Source: Bradyrhizobium sp. STM 3843
GTDB taxonomy: Bacteria > Pseudomonadota > Alphaproteobacteria > Rhizobiales > Xanthobacteraceae
Assembly (NCBI RefSeq): GCF_000239815.1
Contig: NZ_CAFK01000085.1
Location: forward strand, 34,674 to 98,673
Direction of reading: 5' to 3'
Length of the DNA stretch: 64,000 bases
Shown: one piece after another, positions 17,273 to 25,168 of the stretch
Layout: each line of letters begins with the position of its first letter
How positions within the stretch are numbered: position 1 is the first letter of the stretch
Position numbers and translations under genes: made by a program
The notes under the pieces: generated by a model
Told to the model about the DNA's origin: nothing
The model's input: only the letters and a program-made list of their open reading frames with translations
The model's database searches: none

Positions 17273-18151
17273 CTACCCTCCCTCCCCGATCTTGTCCTGC
17301 GTCCTGGTCTCGAAGTCCGATGCATCGTGGCGTTCGTGCAGCTGGCTCTTGGGATCGCCGAAGACGCGGTTGACCATGCGGCCGCGCTTCACCGCGGGCC
17401 GCTGCGCGATCTGGTCGGTCCAGCGCTGCACGTTCTTGTAGTCGTCGACCGACAGGAATTCGCCGGCCCCATAAATCAGTCCCTTGGCAAGCGCGCCGTA
17501 CCACGGCCACACCGCGATGTCGGCGATCGTATAGTCCGTGCCCGCGAGATATTCGCTCTCCGCCAGGCGCCGGTCGAGCACGTCGAGCTGGCGCTTCACC
17601 TCCATCGCGAACCGGTCGATCGCATATTCGATCTTGCTCGGCGCATAGGCGTAGAAATGCCCGAAGCCGCCGCCGAGATAGGGCGCGGCCCCCATCTGCC
17701 AGAATAGCCAGGACAAGCATTCGGCGCGCTGCGCCGGCGCGGTCGGCAGGAATGCATTGCCGAACTTCTCGGCGAGATAGACCAGGATCGACCCCGATTC
17801 GAACACGCGGATCGGCGCCTCGCCGCTGCGATCCATCAGCGCCGGAATCTTCGAGTTCGGATTGATCGCAACGAAGCCCGAGCCGAACTGGTCGCCCTCA
17901 CTGATGCGGATCAGCCAGGCGTCGTACTCCGCACCGGAATGGCCGAGCGCGAGCAGCTCCTCCAGCATCACCGTCACCTTGACGCCGTTGGGCGTTGCCA
18001 GCGAGTAGAGCTGCAAAGGATGACGGCCGACCGGCAATTCCTTCTCATGCGTCGGACCCGCGATCGGGCGGTTGATGCTGGCGAATTGGCCGCCGCTCGG
18101 CTTGTTCCAGGTCCAGACCTTGGGTGGCGTATAGGCGGTTTCGTCAGACAC
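17273..18151 (-). CDS. yghU: YghU-type glutathione S-transferase / disulfide-bond oxidoreductase
   Basis: A 292-residue GST-superfamily protein with the long N-terminal extension typical of YghU (YTPPKVWTWNKPSGGQFASINRP, residues 7-29), a thioredoxin-like domain (LYSLATPNGVKVTVMLEEL, then NPNSKIPAL and the glutathione-binding FESGSILVYLAEKFG), and an all-helical C-domain with FGHFYAYAP and YTIADIAVWPW. E. coli YghU binds two glutathiones and reduces organic hydroperoxides or disulfides in the cytosol. The start codon is GTG at 18151 with GGAGG about 8 bp upstream. It is a single-gene unit. Confidence 0.92.
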   Translation of the reverse strand: MSDETAYTPPKVWTWNKPSGGQFASINRPIAGPTHEKELPVGRHPLQLYSLATPNGVKVTVMLEELLALGHSGAEYDAWLIRISEGDQFGSGFVAINPNSKIPALMDRSGEAPIRVFESGSILVYLAEKFGNAFLPTAPAQRAECLSWLFWQMGAAPYLGGGFGHFYAYAPSKIEYAIDRFAMEVKRQLDVLDRRLAESEYLAGTDYTIADIAVWPWYGALAKGLIYGAGEFLSVDDYKNVQRWTDQIAQRPAVKRGRMVNRVFGDPKSQLHERHDASDFETRTQDKIGEGG

Positions 18152-18326
18152 GGCATCCTCCGAACATCACGGGCGCGAAGCCGGTTCTATGCGCTGGGCG
18201 GGCCAAGCGGAAGTCCAGCCTGCGCGTCTGCGTTGCGCATTTCTGCATTGCCTGCGCCGCGTTGCGATGACAGAACGATCCCACAGAACATAACGGCCCT
18301 CAATGGGCTGCACCCTCGGAAACGCC

Positions 18327-19838
18327 ATGACTTCACTGCCCGCAGAACGCATACCCGTCATCGTCGGGGTCGGCGAGATCGTCGATCGGCCCAAGGATCT
18401 CATGGACGGGCTCGAGCCGCTGGCCTTGCTCGAACAGGCGGTGCGGCGCGCCGAGCTCGATTCCGGGGCGAAACTGCTGGGCGACATCGGCTCGCTCGAC
18501 GTGGTCAATTTCCTGAGCTGGCGCTATCGCGACCCGGAGAAGCTGCTGGCGCAGCGGCTCGGCGCTCACCCAGCGCATTGTCACTACGGCCCGGTCGGCG
18601 GCGAGAGCCCGATCCGCTTCCTCCACGAGGCGGGCTTACGCATTGCGCGCGGCGAATGCGAGGTGGCGGTGGTCTGCGGCGCCGAGGCGCAATCGACGGC
18701 GACCAAGGCCGAGCGCGCCGGGCTTACCCTGCCCTGGACGCCGTTCGCACATGACGTCGAGGAGCCGAAGCGCGGCGCTGCGTTCCAGAAGCCACTCGCA
18801 GTCAAGCTCGGCGTGTTCCGCCCGGTGTCGGTCTACCCGTTCTACGAGGCCGCGACCTCGGCGGCCTGGGGCCAGACGCCGCGCCAGGCGCTGGAGGAAT
18901 CCGGCGAGTTGTGGTCGCACTATTCGGCCGTGGCGGCGTACAGCCCGAATGCATGGCTGAAGCGGCATTTTTCGTCGGACGAAATCATCACGCCCTCGGC
19001 CGAGAACCGCCCGATCGCCTGGCCCTATACCAAGCTGATGGTCGCCAATCCCATGGTCAACATGGGCGCGGCGCTGATCCTCACCAGCCTGGCACGCGCG
19101 CGTGCGGCCGGCATTGCCGACGTGCGCATGATCTATCCGCTCGGCGGCGCCGCGGCCGAGGACCCGCGGGACTATCTCGCACGCGATCAGTTCACTGCAA
19201 GCCATCCGCAGAATGCCGTGCTGCAAGCGGCGATGGATCTGGTCGGCGGCAAGGGGCATGCGTTCGACGTCATCGAGCTCTACAGCTGCTTTCCCTGCGT
19301 GCCGAAGATGGCGCGGCGAACGCTCGGCCTGAGCGCCGATATCGAGCCGACCGTGACCGGTGGCCTGACCTTCTTCGGCGCGCCGCTCAACAGCTACATG
19401 ACGCATGCGGCCTGCGCGATGGTGCGGCGGCTGCGCGGCGGCGGTGCCAGGCGCGGTCTGCTCTATGGCCAGGGCGGCTTCGTCACCAAGCATCATGCGC
19501 TGGTGCTGTCGCGTCAGGCGCCAGAGGCGCCGCTCTCGCAGGAGACGAGCGTGCAGGCGGCCGCCGATCGCAGCCGTGGCGACGTGCCGGAGTTCGTCAC
19601 CGAGGCCTCAGGCCGAGGCCAGGTCGAGAGCTACACGGTGCTGTACGATCGCGATGGCGAGGTCGAGCATGGCGTGGTGATGCTGCGCACCGAAGCCAAT
19701 GCGCGCACGCTGGCCCGCGTGCCCGCGCGCGACAGGATCACGCTCGCGGCTCTGCTGAACATGGATCGCACTCCGGTCGGCATGCGCGGCGAGATCATGA
19801 TGGCGGAGGACGGCGTGCCGGAGTGGCAAGTGAGGTAG
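18327..19838 (+). CDS. Thiolase-like protein (annotated type: acetyl-CoA acetyltransferase) lacking the nucleophilic Cys
   Basis: A 503-residue thiolase-fold protein with the N-terminal IPVIVGVGEIVDRP, core AVVCGAEAQST, and a C-terminal GAPLNSYMTHAACAMVRRLR that corresponds to the His loop of thiolases. At the position of the acyl-accepting Cys the sequence reads YGPVGGESPIRF, with no Cys. A further C-terminal domain of about 110 residues follows. Relatives of the SCP2-thiolase group with this form are often paired with an OB-fold protein; none is adjacent. It may catalyse a retro-aldol or other CoA reaction rather than thiolysis (inference). The start at 18327 follows GGAA; an ATG at 18303 is also in frame. 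Confidence 0.8.
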   Translation: MTSLPAERIPVIVGVGEIVDRPKDLMDGLEPLALLEQAVRRAELDSGAKLLGDIGSLDVVNFLSWRYRDPEKLLAQRLGAHPAHCHYGPVGGESPIRFLHEAGLRIARGECEVAVVCGAEAQSTATKAERAGLTLPWTPFAHDVEEPKRGAAFQKPLAVKLGVFRPVSVYPFYEAATSAAWGQTPRQALEESGELWSHYSAVAAYSPNAWLKRHFSSDEIITPSAENRPIAWPYTKLMVANPMVNMGAALILTSLARARAAGIADVRMIYPLGGAAAEDPRDYLARDQFTASHPQNAVLQAAMDLVGGKGHAFDVIELYSCFPCVPKMARRTLGLSADIEPTVTGGLTFFGAPLNSYMTHAACAMVRRLRGGGARRGLLYGQGGFVTKHHALVLSRQAPEAPLSQETSVQAAADRSRGDVPEFVTEASGRGQVESYTVLYDRDGEVEHGVVMLRTEANARTLARVPARDRITLAALLNMDRTPVGMRGEIMMAEDGVPEWQVR

Positions 19839-19884
19839 AGACAGCTTCGACTCTCGTCTGAGATGCACAGCGCCGATGACTGCG

Positions 19885-20033
19885 CCCTCTCCCTTGCGGG
19901 AGAGGGCTACGCCGACGTCAACGTCATACTCACTCGGGTGAGGGGTTTGCCTCGCCGGCGCAACCGCCTCTGCGGAGAGAAACCCCTCACCCGGCAGCCT
20001 TCGGCTGCCACCCTCTCCCACAAGGGGAGAGGG
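19885..20033. repeat. Multi-hairpin dispersed repeat between convergent genes
   Basis: A hairpin CCCTCTCCC-TTGC-GGGAGAGGG (19885-19906), a perfect 14-bp arm pair CGGGTGAGGGGTTT (19935-19948) / AAACCCCTCACCCG (19980-19993), GGCAGCC-TTC-GGCTGCC, and a closing CCCTCTCCC / GGGGAGAGGG. The pattern is a dispersed palindromic element known from many Rhizobiales. It may also end transcription from both sides. Confidence 0.75.
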
Positions 20034-20036
20034 TAT

Positions 20037-21188
20037 TCAACGCGTGCCGCTCGGGGGCGCCGGAGGGTTCGGCAGCGCGCCGGTGATATCATCGCGAAGC
20101 GCCGGCGGGACATTGCCGCTTTCGCTGGCGTGGTCGCGTTCGTGCTTGCGCTCGAGCGCCTCATCGCGGCGCCGCACCGCGCTCAGAAGCTGCGGGTTGA
20201 GCTTGAGCGCCTGATCCAGGTCGGCCAGCGCGCGGTCGTAGCTTCCCTTCGCAAGCCACACCGCCGCGCGATCACTATAGATCTCGGCATCGCTGAAGCT
20301 CATGCGCACGGCGTGGTCGAGATCGACCAGGGCTTCGTCGAACTCGCCCCGCTGCTGCCGGATCAGGCCGCGGTCGTGAAGCAGCCCCGGATTCTTGGGA
20401 TCGAGCCGGATCGCCACATCGAGATCGGCGATTGCGCGGTCCAGGTCGCCTTTGCGGCTCCAGACACGGCCTCGATAGCGGTAGGCTTGCGCATTGTCGG
20501 GCCAGAGCCGGATGGCCGCGTCGAAATCAGCGATCGCGCGATCGAGATCGTCGCGGCGACTGAGGTCAACACCGTGATCGAGACTGGAGACTGCGGCTGT
20601 CTGTTCCTCGTCGCCGGGGCTCGTGATCTCCCCATGCGCCGCGGCAGCAGCTGGCGGGATCGGCGGAATGTCGCGATCATCGGGACCGGCGTCAAACGCC
20701 ATCGGCGAGCCGGCCGGTCGAGCGGTCGCAACCGGCGCCGTGTCGGCACGGCTCTCAGGCGTAGCAGCAGGCTTGGGCGCAAGCGCGGGCTCGGGCGCGC
20801 GCGGCCGCATCCGCATCGCGATCGATCGGAGCGAGGCCGTCGACATCCAGCCGTGGATCTCCGGCAAGAACAAGAGCTCCACCCCGATCAGGATCACGCT
20901 CAGCACGGCCGTCATCGCCGTGAACTGGAAGATCGCATTCCATCGCTCGGACCTCGCGCGATCGCGCGCCTCAGCGAGAAGGGCGTCATATTCGGCGCGC
21001 AGATCGGGGTCGCGCAGCACCCGGTAGGCCGCGATGATCATCTTGACGTGCCGGTCGGCTGCAGCGTCAGGGCCGCCGCGCAGGTCCGGGTGATGCGCCT
21101 TCACCGCCTTGCGGAAGGCCTGCTTGATGATCTCGACATCGGCACATGGCGAGACGCCGAGAATCTCATAATGCGTCCTCACGGCCAT
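20037..21188 (-). CDS. Membrane J-domain protein with tetratricopeptide repeats
   Basis: A 383-residue protein. Residues 5-70 are a J domain with the essential HPD tripeptide at 33-35 (KAHHPDLRGG), which would stimulate an Hsp70 (DnaK) ATPase. A single membrane segment (TAMTAVLSVILIGVELLFL, about 90-108) follows, then a Pro/Ala-rich linker (about 125-200), then three to four TPRs (about 205-335; repeated DLDRAIADFDAAIRLxPxNAxAYxxRG pattern, given here as a consensus). The C-tail is Pro-rich. The architecture suggests that the J domain is cytosolic and the TPR region lies across the membrane, if the single segment is used. It follows the metallo-hydrolase by 33 bp and may be co-transcribed. 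Confidence 0.85.
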   Translation of the reverse strand: MAVRTHYEILGVSPCADVEIIKQAFRKAVKAHHPDLRGGPDAAADRHVKMIIAAYRVLRDPDLRAEYDALLAEARDRARSERWNAIFQFTAMTAVLSVILIGVELLFLPEIHGWMSTASLRSIAMRMRPRAPEPALAPKPAATPESRADTAPVATARPAGSPMAFDAGPDDRDIPPIPPAAAAAHGEITSPGDEEQTAAVSSLDHGVDLSRRDDLDRAIADFDAAIRLWPDNAQAYRYRGRVWSRKGDLDRAIADLDVAIRLDPKNPGLLHDRGLIRQQRGEFDEALVDLDHAVRMSFSDAEIYSDRAAVWLAKGSYDRALADLDQALKLNPQLLSAVRRRDEALERKHERDHASESGNVPPALRDDITGALPNPPAPPSGTR

Positions 21189-21221
21189 GCGCGGCCCCCC
21201 GCTCCCAGGACCCGCGCGGGG

Positions 21222-22217
21222 TCAGGCGTGGAGCATATCGAGCGCATAGCTGCCGCCGTCACGGGTGAGCCGGCCGAAGCCGGGCCAGGGGAAATGGGTC
21301 CCACAGATCAGCATCTGCTCCGCCACCACGCGATCGAGCAGCTTGCGGCGGCTCGCTTCCGCGAGCACCCCGTCCTGATCGAACGCGCCGTGCCAGCCAG
21401 GATGCCGCGCGCACAGCGCCGGCAGATAGGCGGTATCGTTCGAGATCATCAGCTGCTCCGAACCGGAGGAGAGATGAAAGGCGGTGTGGCCCGGCGTATG
21501 ACCGGGCACGCTGACGAAGCGGATGCCGGGAACGACCTCGTCTTCGCCGTCCACCGGCAGGACGTTCTTCCAGTTTGGGATCACGGTCTGGATGCGGCGG
21601 GCCAGTGGCTGTCGCCCCGGCGGCAGCCGGCCGGTCAAAGACGGATCGGTCCACCATTTGTATTCGGCCCCGGCGACGATGATCTCGGCATTGGGAAACA
21701 CCGGCGCATTGGTGTCCTCGCCAAGCAGTCCGAAGATATGATCGGGATGGAAATGCGAGACCAGGATCGTGTCGATCTCGCCTGGCTGGATGCCGGCGGC
21801 CTTCAGATTGCCGAGCATGCGACCGGAGATGAAGATGGAGTCGGGATTGTAACCCTGCACCTGGCCGCCGCCGCCGGCATCGCACAGCACGGTCTTGCCC
21901 TTGAACCGGACGACATAGGTCGCGATCGGAATGGTGACGAAGGCGGACGGCAGGCCGGCGGCAGCGAGCGCCTGTTTGGTCTCGCTCACGCTCGCATTGC
22001 TGATGAAGCCGGCTTCATGCGGTTTCTCCCAGATGCCATCATAGAGTGCGATGACTTCGGCCTCGCCGATCCGGGCACGGAAAAAGCCGCGCTCCGGATC
22101 CTCGGTGCGGCGATGCGGCCGCGCCGCGACGACGGCGAGCTCTGCGTCGAGCCCGAATGCGGCCGCAGCGGTGGCCGCCGACAGCACCAGCGTCCGCCGG
22201 GACGGAGAATATGTCAT
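21222..22217 (-). CDS. Tat-exported metallo-beta-lactamase-fold hydrolase
   Basis: A 331-residue MBL-fold enzyme. The N-terminus carries SRRTLVLSAATAAAAFGL (residues 6-23), a twin-arginine signal. The metal site is SHFHPDHIFG (HxHxDH), with further His residues in PGHTPGHTAF and GTHFPWPG. Pattern and length fit the family that includes lactonases and related periplasmic hydrolases (for example methyl parathion hydrolase-like proteins). The start at 22217 is chosen for the Tat signal; the ribosome site is poor. It is followed by the J-domain gene. Substrate unknown. Confidence 0.82.
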   Translation of the reverse strand: MTYSPSRRTLVLSAATAAAAFGLDAELAVVAARPHRRTEDPERGFFRARIGEAEVIALYDGIWEKPHEAGFISNASVSETKQALAAAGLPSAFVTIPIATYVVRFKGKTVLCDAGGGGQVQGYNPDSIFISGRMLGNLKAAGIQPGEIDTILVSHFHPDHIFGLLGEDTNAPVFPNAEIIVAGAEYKWWTDPSLTGRLPPGRQPLARRIQTVIPNWKNVLPVDGEDEVVPGIRFVSVPGHTPGHTAFHLSSGSEQLMISNDTAYLPALCARHPGWHGAFDQDGVLAEASRRKLLDRVVAEQMLICGTHFPWPGFGRLTRDGGSYALDMLHA

Positions 22218-22731
22218 GAGCGTATTCACCACGAATATTGGACCGTCAGTCGAATAGGCCTCGCTCGCGAGGTCTGTGTGAACGTAATGGGGAATATGGC
22301 GCCATGGCGGCCCTCGGCCGAACTTGCCTCCCGGCTGTGTGCACATACCGCGCAAATGCATGCGCAGGTTGATCGGTGCGATCTCACTGCACCTCTGCGG
22401 CGGCAAAGCCGCAGCCGCCTTCAAATCGACGGGATTTTCTGATTAGCGAAGCGGTTTGATGAATTGGTCGCCCACGAGCCCCGGACACCACGCGATGGTG
22501 TTTTCGAGGGACTACCATAGCGTGTGCAGAGGGCAGCGGCCGGTGGCCCTGTCTATTGGCGGGAGCCTGTTGAGCCCGAACGCCCGCGCCTCCGCTTTTT
22601 CCTTCAAGTGTGTGCAAGACATGCATCGCCCGGCCATCAAGCGCTTGATGGCCGGTCAATGCCGCTTCGATCCGAAGCCCTCTGAACAATTTTGACCTGA
22701 GGAGTGAATCAGCGAGTTCAGAGCGGCAGGG
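22218..22731. other. Gene-poor stretch with a 26-bp perfect palindrome
   Basis: No supported gene. At 22630-22655 there is a perfect 26-bp palindrome (arm CCGGCCATCAAGC, no loop). No T-tract follows. A dyad GGCGGC-AAAGCC-type cluster is seen near 22395-22415. The region ends at the MCP gene fragment, so it may be the scar of a deletion (inference). Confidence 0.45.
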
Positions 22732-22812
22732 CTACGCCGTCCGCACCGAGCTCAGGAATTTGCTGACCTCCTGCTTCAGCCAGCCGCTGTCGCCAGAAAG
22801 CTTCTGGGCTGA
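22732..22812 (-). pseudogene. 3' remnant of a methyl-accepting chemotaxis protein gene
   Basis: The minus strand encodes SAQKLSGDSGWLKQEVSKFL-SSVRTA and a stop, which aligns with the C-terminus of the intact MCP at 31753-33444 ([27 protein letters not shown]) at about 19 of 26 residues. Sequence upstream shows no MCP similarity, so only the final 26 codons remain. It lacks a start and is not expected to be expressed as a functional protein. Confidence 0.8.
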
Positions 22813-22930
22813 CCCAGAGCAGACTCGTTTCTTACAACACGTTGGGACGCGCCCGGAGCGCCAGGATGGGCGCGACGCATGTTGGCGGGTTGTGTGATTG
22901 GCAAGACAAAAAACGATCGCGTCACCCGGG

Positions 22931-24256
22931 CTAACGGCCGCCAAGTCCAAAATCGCCGGTGTGATCCGCCCCACCGACATCCTTGATGAAGGCGAGCAGG
23001 AGCGTGCCGAGCCGAACCGGCTGCTCCTGTTGGATCCAGTGACCGGCGCCGTCGATCAGCTCGATGCCAGCCATCCTCGTCGCAGCCTTCGTCCTCATAA
23101 GATCGACCGCGCCCGGCGCCGCATAGGTCCCCCAGTCGCTCTTCCCGCCGATGAAGAGCGAAGGGACATCGATCGTCTTGCCCGAAAACAGGCGCAACTC
23201 AGCGTTTAGGTCAGGATCGGAATAGACGCGATAAGCCTGCAGAGCGCCTTGAAATCCAGTGCGGCCATACTCCTCCGTGTACACTCCAAGTTCCGGCTCG
23301 GTGAGCCATTTGCAGGATCGGACCTCGGCGGCGGAAGGTTGGAATGGAGCGACGGTCTGGGGCATCGTCTTGCCGAGATCCATGACGTAATAGGTGGGCA
23401 TTTGTGCAAGTTCGATGGCGGTTCGCGCCTTCAACGGATGCGGCTTATTTCCCGGCCAGTCGGCGCTCTTGACGTGGAAAAACGCGCGAAGAAACGCGTG
23501 TAGACCTTGAGGGGGATGCCACATGTCATCGTTCGCCTCCCGTGTGCTCAAATATTGTTGGTAGTACACTCTGGGCGGGTCGAGCGCCGCCAGCGCGGCC
23601 GCCAACTTTTGATTTTCAGTGTTCGGTTGAAGCGGCGATGCCTCGCTTTCCGCAATGTCGAACGGAAACGCCGGCGGACCGGGGAACGGTGCGCTCATCA
23701 GCACCACCGACGGAAAGACGTCAGGTCGAGCGAGCGCACAATAGGCCGCCACGGGCGAGCCGAAGTCGTGCCCGACGAGCATCGCCGTGCGCCGATACCC
23801 CAACGCCGAAACCAATCCGAGGGCGTCGCGCGTCATGTTCAGGAGGCTGAAGGGCTCCAGCGGGGTGTCATAGCCATTCACCCAACCGGTGGTGCGGCCA
23901 AAACCCCGCTGATCGGGCGCCACGACATGGTACCCGGCGTCAGCCAAAATTGGGATCAGTTGGCGCCAGCCATAAGCCAAATCCGGAAAGCCGTGCAGAA
24001 GCAGCGCGAGCGGCCGGCCGGGGCTTTCGTAACCGGCCTCGAGAATATGGACATCGAGGCCATTGACCCCATGGATCATGCGCGAGCGGACCCCCTTGGG
24101 AAGCGTGCCCTCGCGATACGTTGATGTGGTCAAATCAGTTCCTCCTGGGAGGTTTGCGCGGGCCGGTCGAAGTGAAGCCGCAGCCAAGCCGGCCGCGCCC
24201 ATCGCCAAGATGGCTCGTCGAGACGCCGATGGCTCGAAACTCACTGGCTCAGTCAT
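22931..24256 (-). CDS. Tat-exported epoxide hydrolase-like alpha/beta hydrolase
   Basis: A 441-residue alpha/beta hydrolase of the epoxide hydrolase/haloalkane dehalogenase group. ASRRAILAMGAAGLAAASL (residues 11-29) is a twin-arginine signal. HGFPDLAYGWRQL (88-100) gives the oxyanion hole, VGHDFGSPVAAY (162-173) has the Asp nucleophile at about 164 as in epoxide hydrolases, and GAGHWIQQEQP near the C-terminus supplies the His. It is longer than typical (about 300-330 residues), with a long cap region. An in-frame GTG at 24289 preceded by GGGGG is an alternative start. It faces the TetR gene across a short region with two operators, so TetR control is very likely. Confidence 0.85.
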   Translation of the reverse strand: MTEPVSFEPSASRRAILAMGAAGLAAASLRPARANLPGGTDLTTSTYREGTLPKGVRSRMIHGVNGLDVHILEAGYESPGRPLALLLHGFPDLAYGWRQLIPILADAGYHVVAPDQRGFGRTTGWVNGYDTPLEPFSLLNMTRDALGLVSALGYRRTAMLVGHDFGSPVAAYCALARPDVFPSVVLMSAPFPGPPAFPFDIAESEASPLQPNTENQKLAAALAALDPPRVYYQQYLSTREANDDMWHPPQGLHAFLRAFFHVKSADWPGNKPHPLKARTAIELAQMPTYYVMDLGKTMPQTVAPFQPSAAEVRSCKWLTEPELGVYTEEYGRTGFQGALQAYRVYSDPDLNAELRLFSGKTIDVPSLFIGGKSDWGTYAAPGAVDLMRTKAATRMAGIELIDGAGHWIQQEQPVRLGTLLLAFIKDVGGADHTGDFGLGGR

Positions 24257-24302
24257 GACGAAACGCTGAGTCCGCCTGGGCAGAGGCACATCCCCCGCTG
24301 TT

Positions 24303-24337
24303 CTATAGTGATCACCATACTATGGCGATCGCCATAG
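24303..24337. promoter_or_regulatory. Double TetR-type operator
   Basis: CTATGGCGATCGCCATAG (24320-24337) is a perfect 18-bp palindrome. Directly beside it, CTATAGTGATCACCATAC (24303-24320) is an imperfect copy (14 of 18 positions symmetric). The centres are 17 bp apart, suiting two dimers bound side by side. The site lies in the 113-bp region between the divergent TetR and hydrolase starts. Confidence 0.9.
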
Positions 24338-24369
24338 AAAGGTCAAGCGAAAGGTGTTAGGTTCACGGC

Positions 24370-24948
24370 ATGCCACGTAAGACTGACGCCCGCGCTCGCG
24401 CGATTGCCACGGCCGAACGGCTGTTTCGCATCCAAGGCTACACTGCGACCGGATTGACCCAGATCATTGAAGAAAGCGGTGCGCCTAAAGGGTCGTTCTA
24501 TTTTCACTTTCCACGCGGCAAGGCACAGCTCGCAGAAGAAGCAATCGATCATTACGTTGCGAGTAGGATCGCGGTATTGCGGAGTATCTCCGCGAATACG
24601 ACGGGCGATGCTCTGAATTTTGTTCATCAGCTCTTCCGCACGTTCGCCGCCGAAATGGTCACCTCTGATTTCCAGTACGGATGTCTCATGCAGAATCTGG
24701 CGAATGAGCTGCCCGCGCTGGACGCTGAGCTGACCAAACGGGTAGCGCGCGGATTTGTTGATTCGACCGAGATTATTGTGGAGCATTTTAGGGGGTGCGG
24801 CTTCGCTCCGGCGCGCGCATCCTCTACCGCAGCCGCATTGGTCGCCGCCCTCGAAGGCGCGCGAACGATTGCCCGCTTGGAGCGCACGCCTGCTGTATTT
24901 GAGGCGCTGGCGGATGTTAGCCGCCAAAGGTGCTCACCACTAGAATGA
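24370..24948 (+). CDS. TetR/AcrR-family repressor (LmrA/YxaF-like)
   Basis: A 192-residue regulator. The DNA-binding domain has ATAERLFRIQGYTATGLTQI and EESGAPKGSFYFHFPRGKAQL (about residues 12-54), which is diagnostic of the LmrA/YxaF branch. The C-terminal ligand domain is divergent, as usual. The divergent double operator 33 bp upstream suggests autoregulation and repression of the exported epoxide hydrolase-like gene, relieved by a small lipophilic inducer (inference). Confidence 0.93.
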   Translation: MPRKTDARARAIATAERLFRIQGYTATGLTQIIEESGAPKGSFYFHFPRGKAQLAEEAIDHYVASRIAVLRSISANTTGDALNFVHQLFRTFAAEMVTSDFQYGCLMQNLANELPALDAELTKRVARGFVDSTEIIVEHFRGCGFAPARASSTAAALVAALEGARTIARLERTPAVFEALADVSRQRCSPLE

Positions 24949-25168
24949 CGGGGACGGTTCGCCGTCGCGATCAACTCATGTCGGCTCTTGGCTCACCCTG
25001 CGACCTCGGAGAATGTCCGCTCCTGGGCTGCTGTCGGGGGTTGACCGGACATCAATCGGCCGGCCGCCTAATGAGTACATGCCCTAGCTGACAGCGCAAT
25101 CGTTGCGCTGGCGACAACGCAGCAGACGAGGCAACGCCGGAGCCTGGCTTCGACGTCAGCTTTTACTA

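Noticed and set aside
19863..22442. Long plus-strand frame opposite the J-domain and metallo-hydrolase genes
   Set aside because: It is antisense to genes with diagnostic HPD and HxHxDH motifs, and its own sequence is low in recognisable structure and rich in Arg/Ala/Gly, typical of a shadow frame.
22384..22695. Short frames on both strands in the gap before the MCP remnant
   Set aside because: No ribosome sites, no family pattern, and they cross the 26-bp palindrome.
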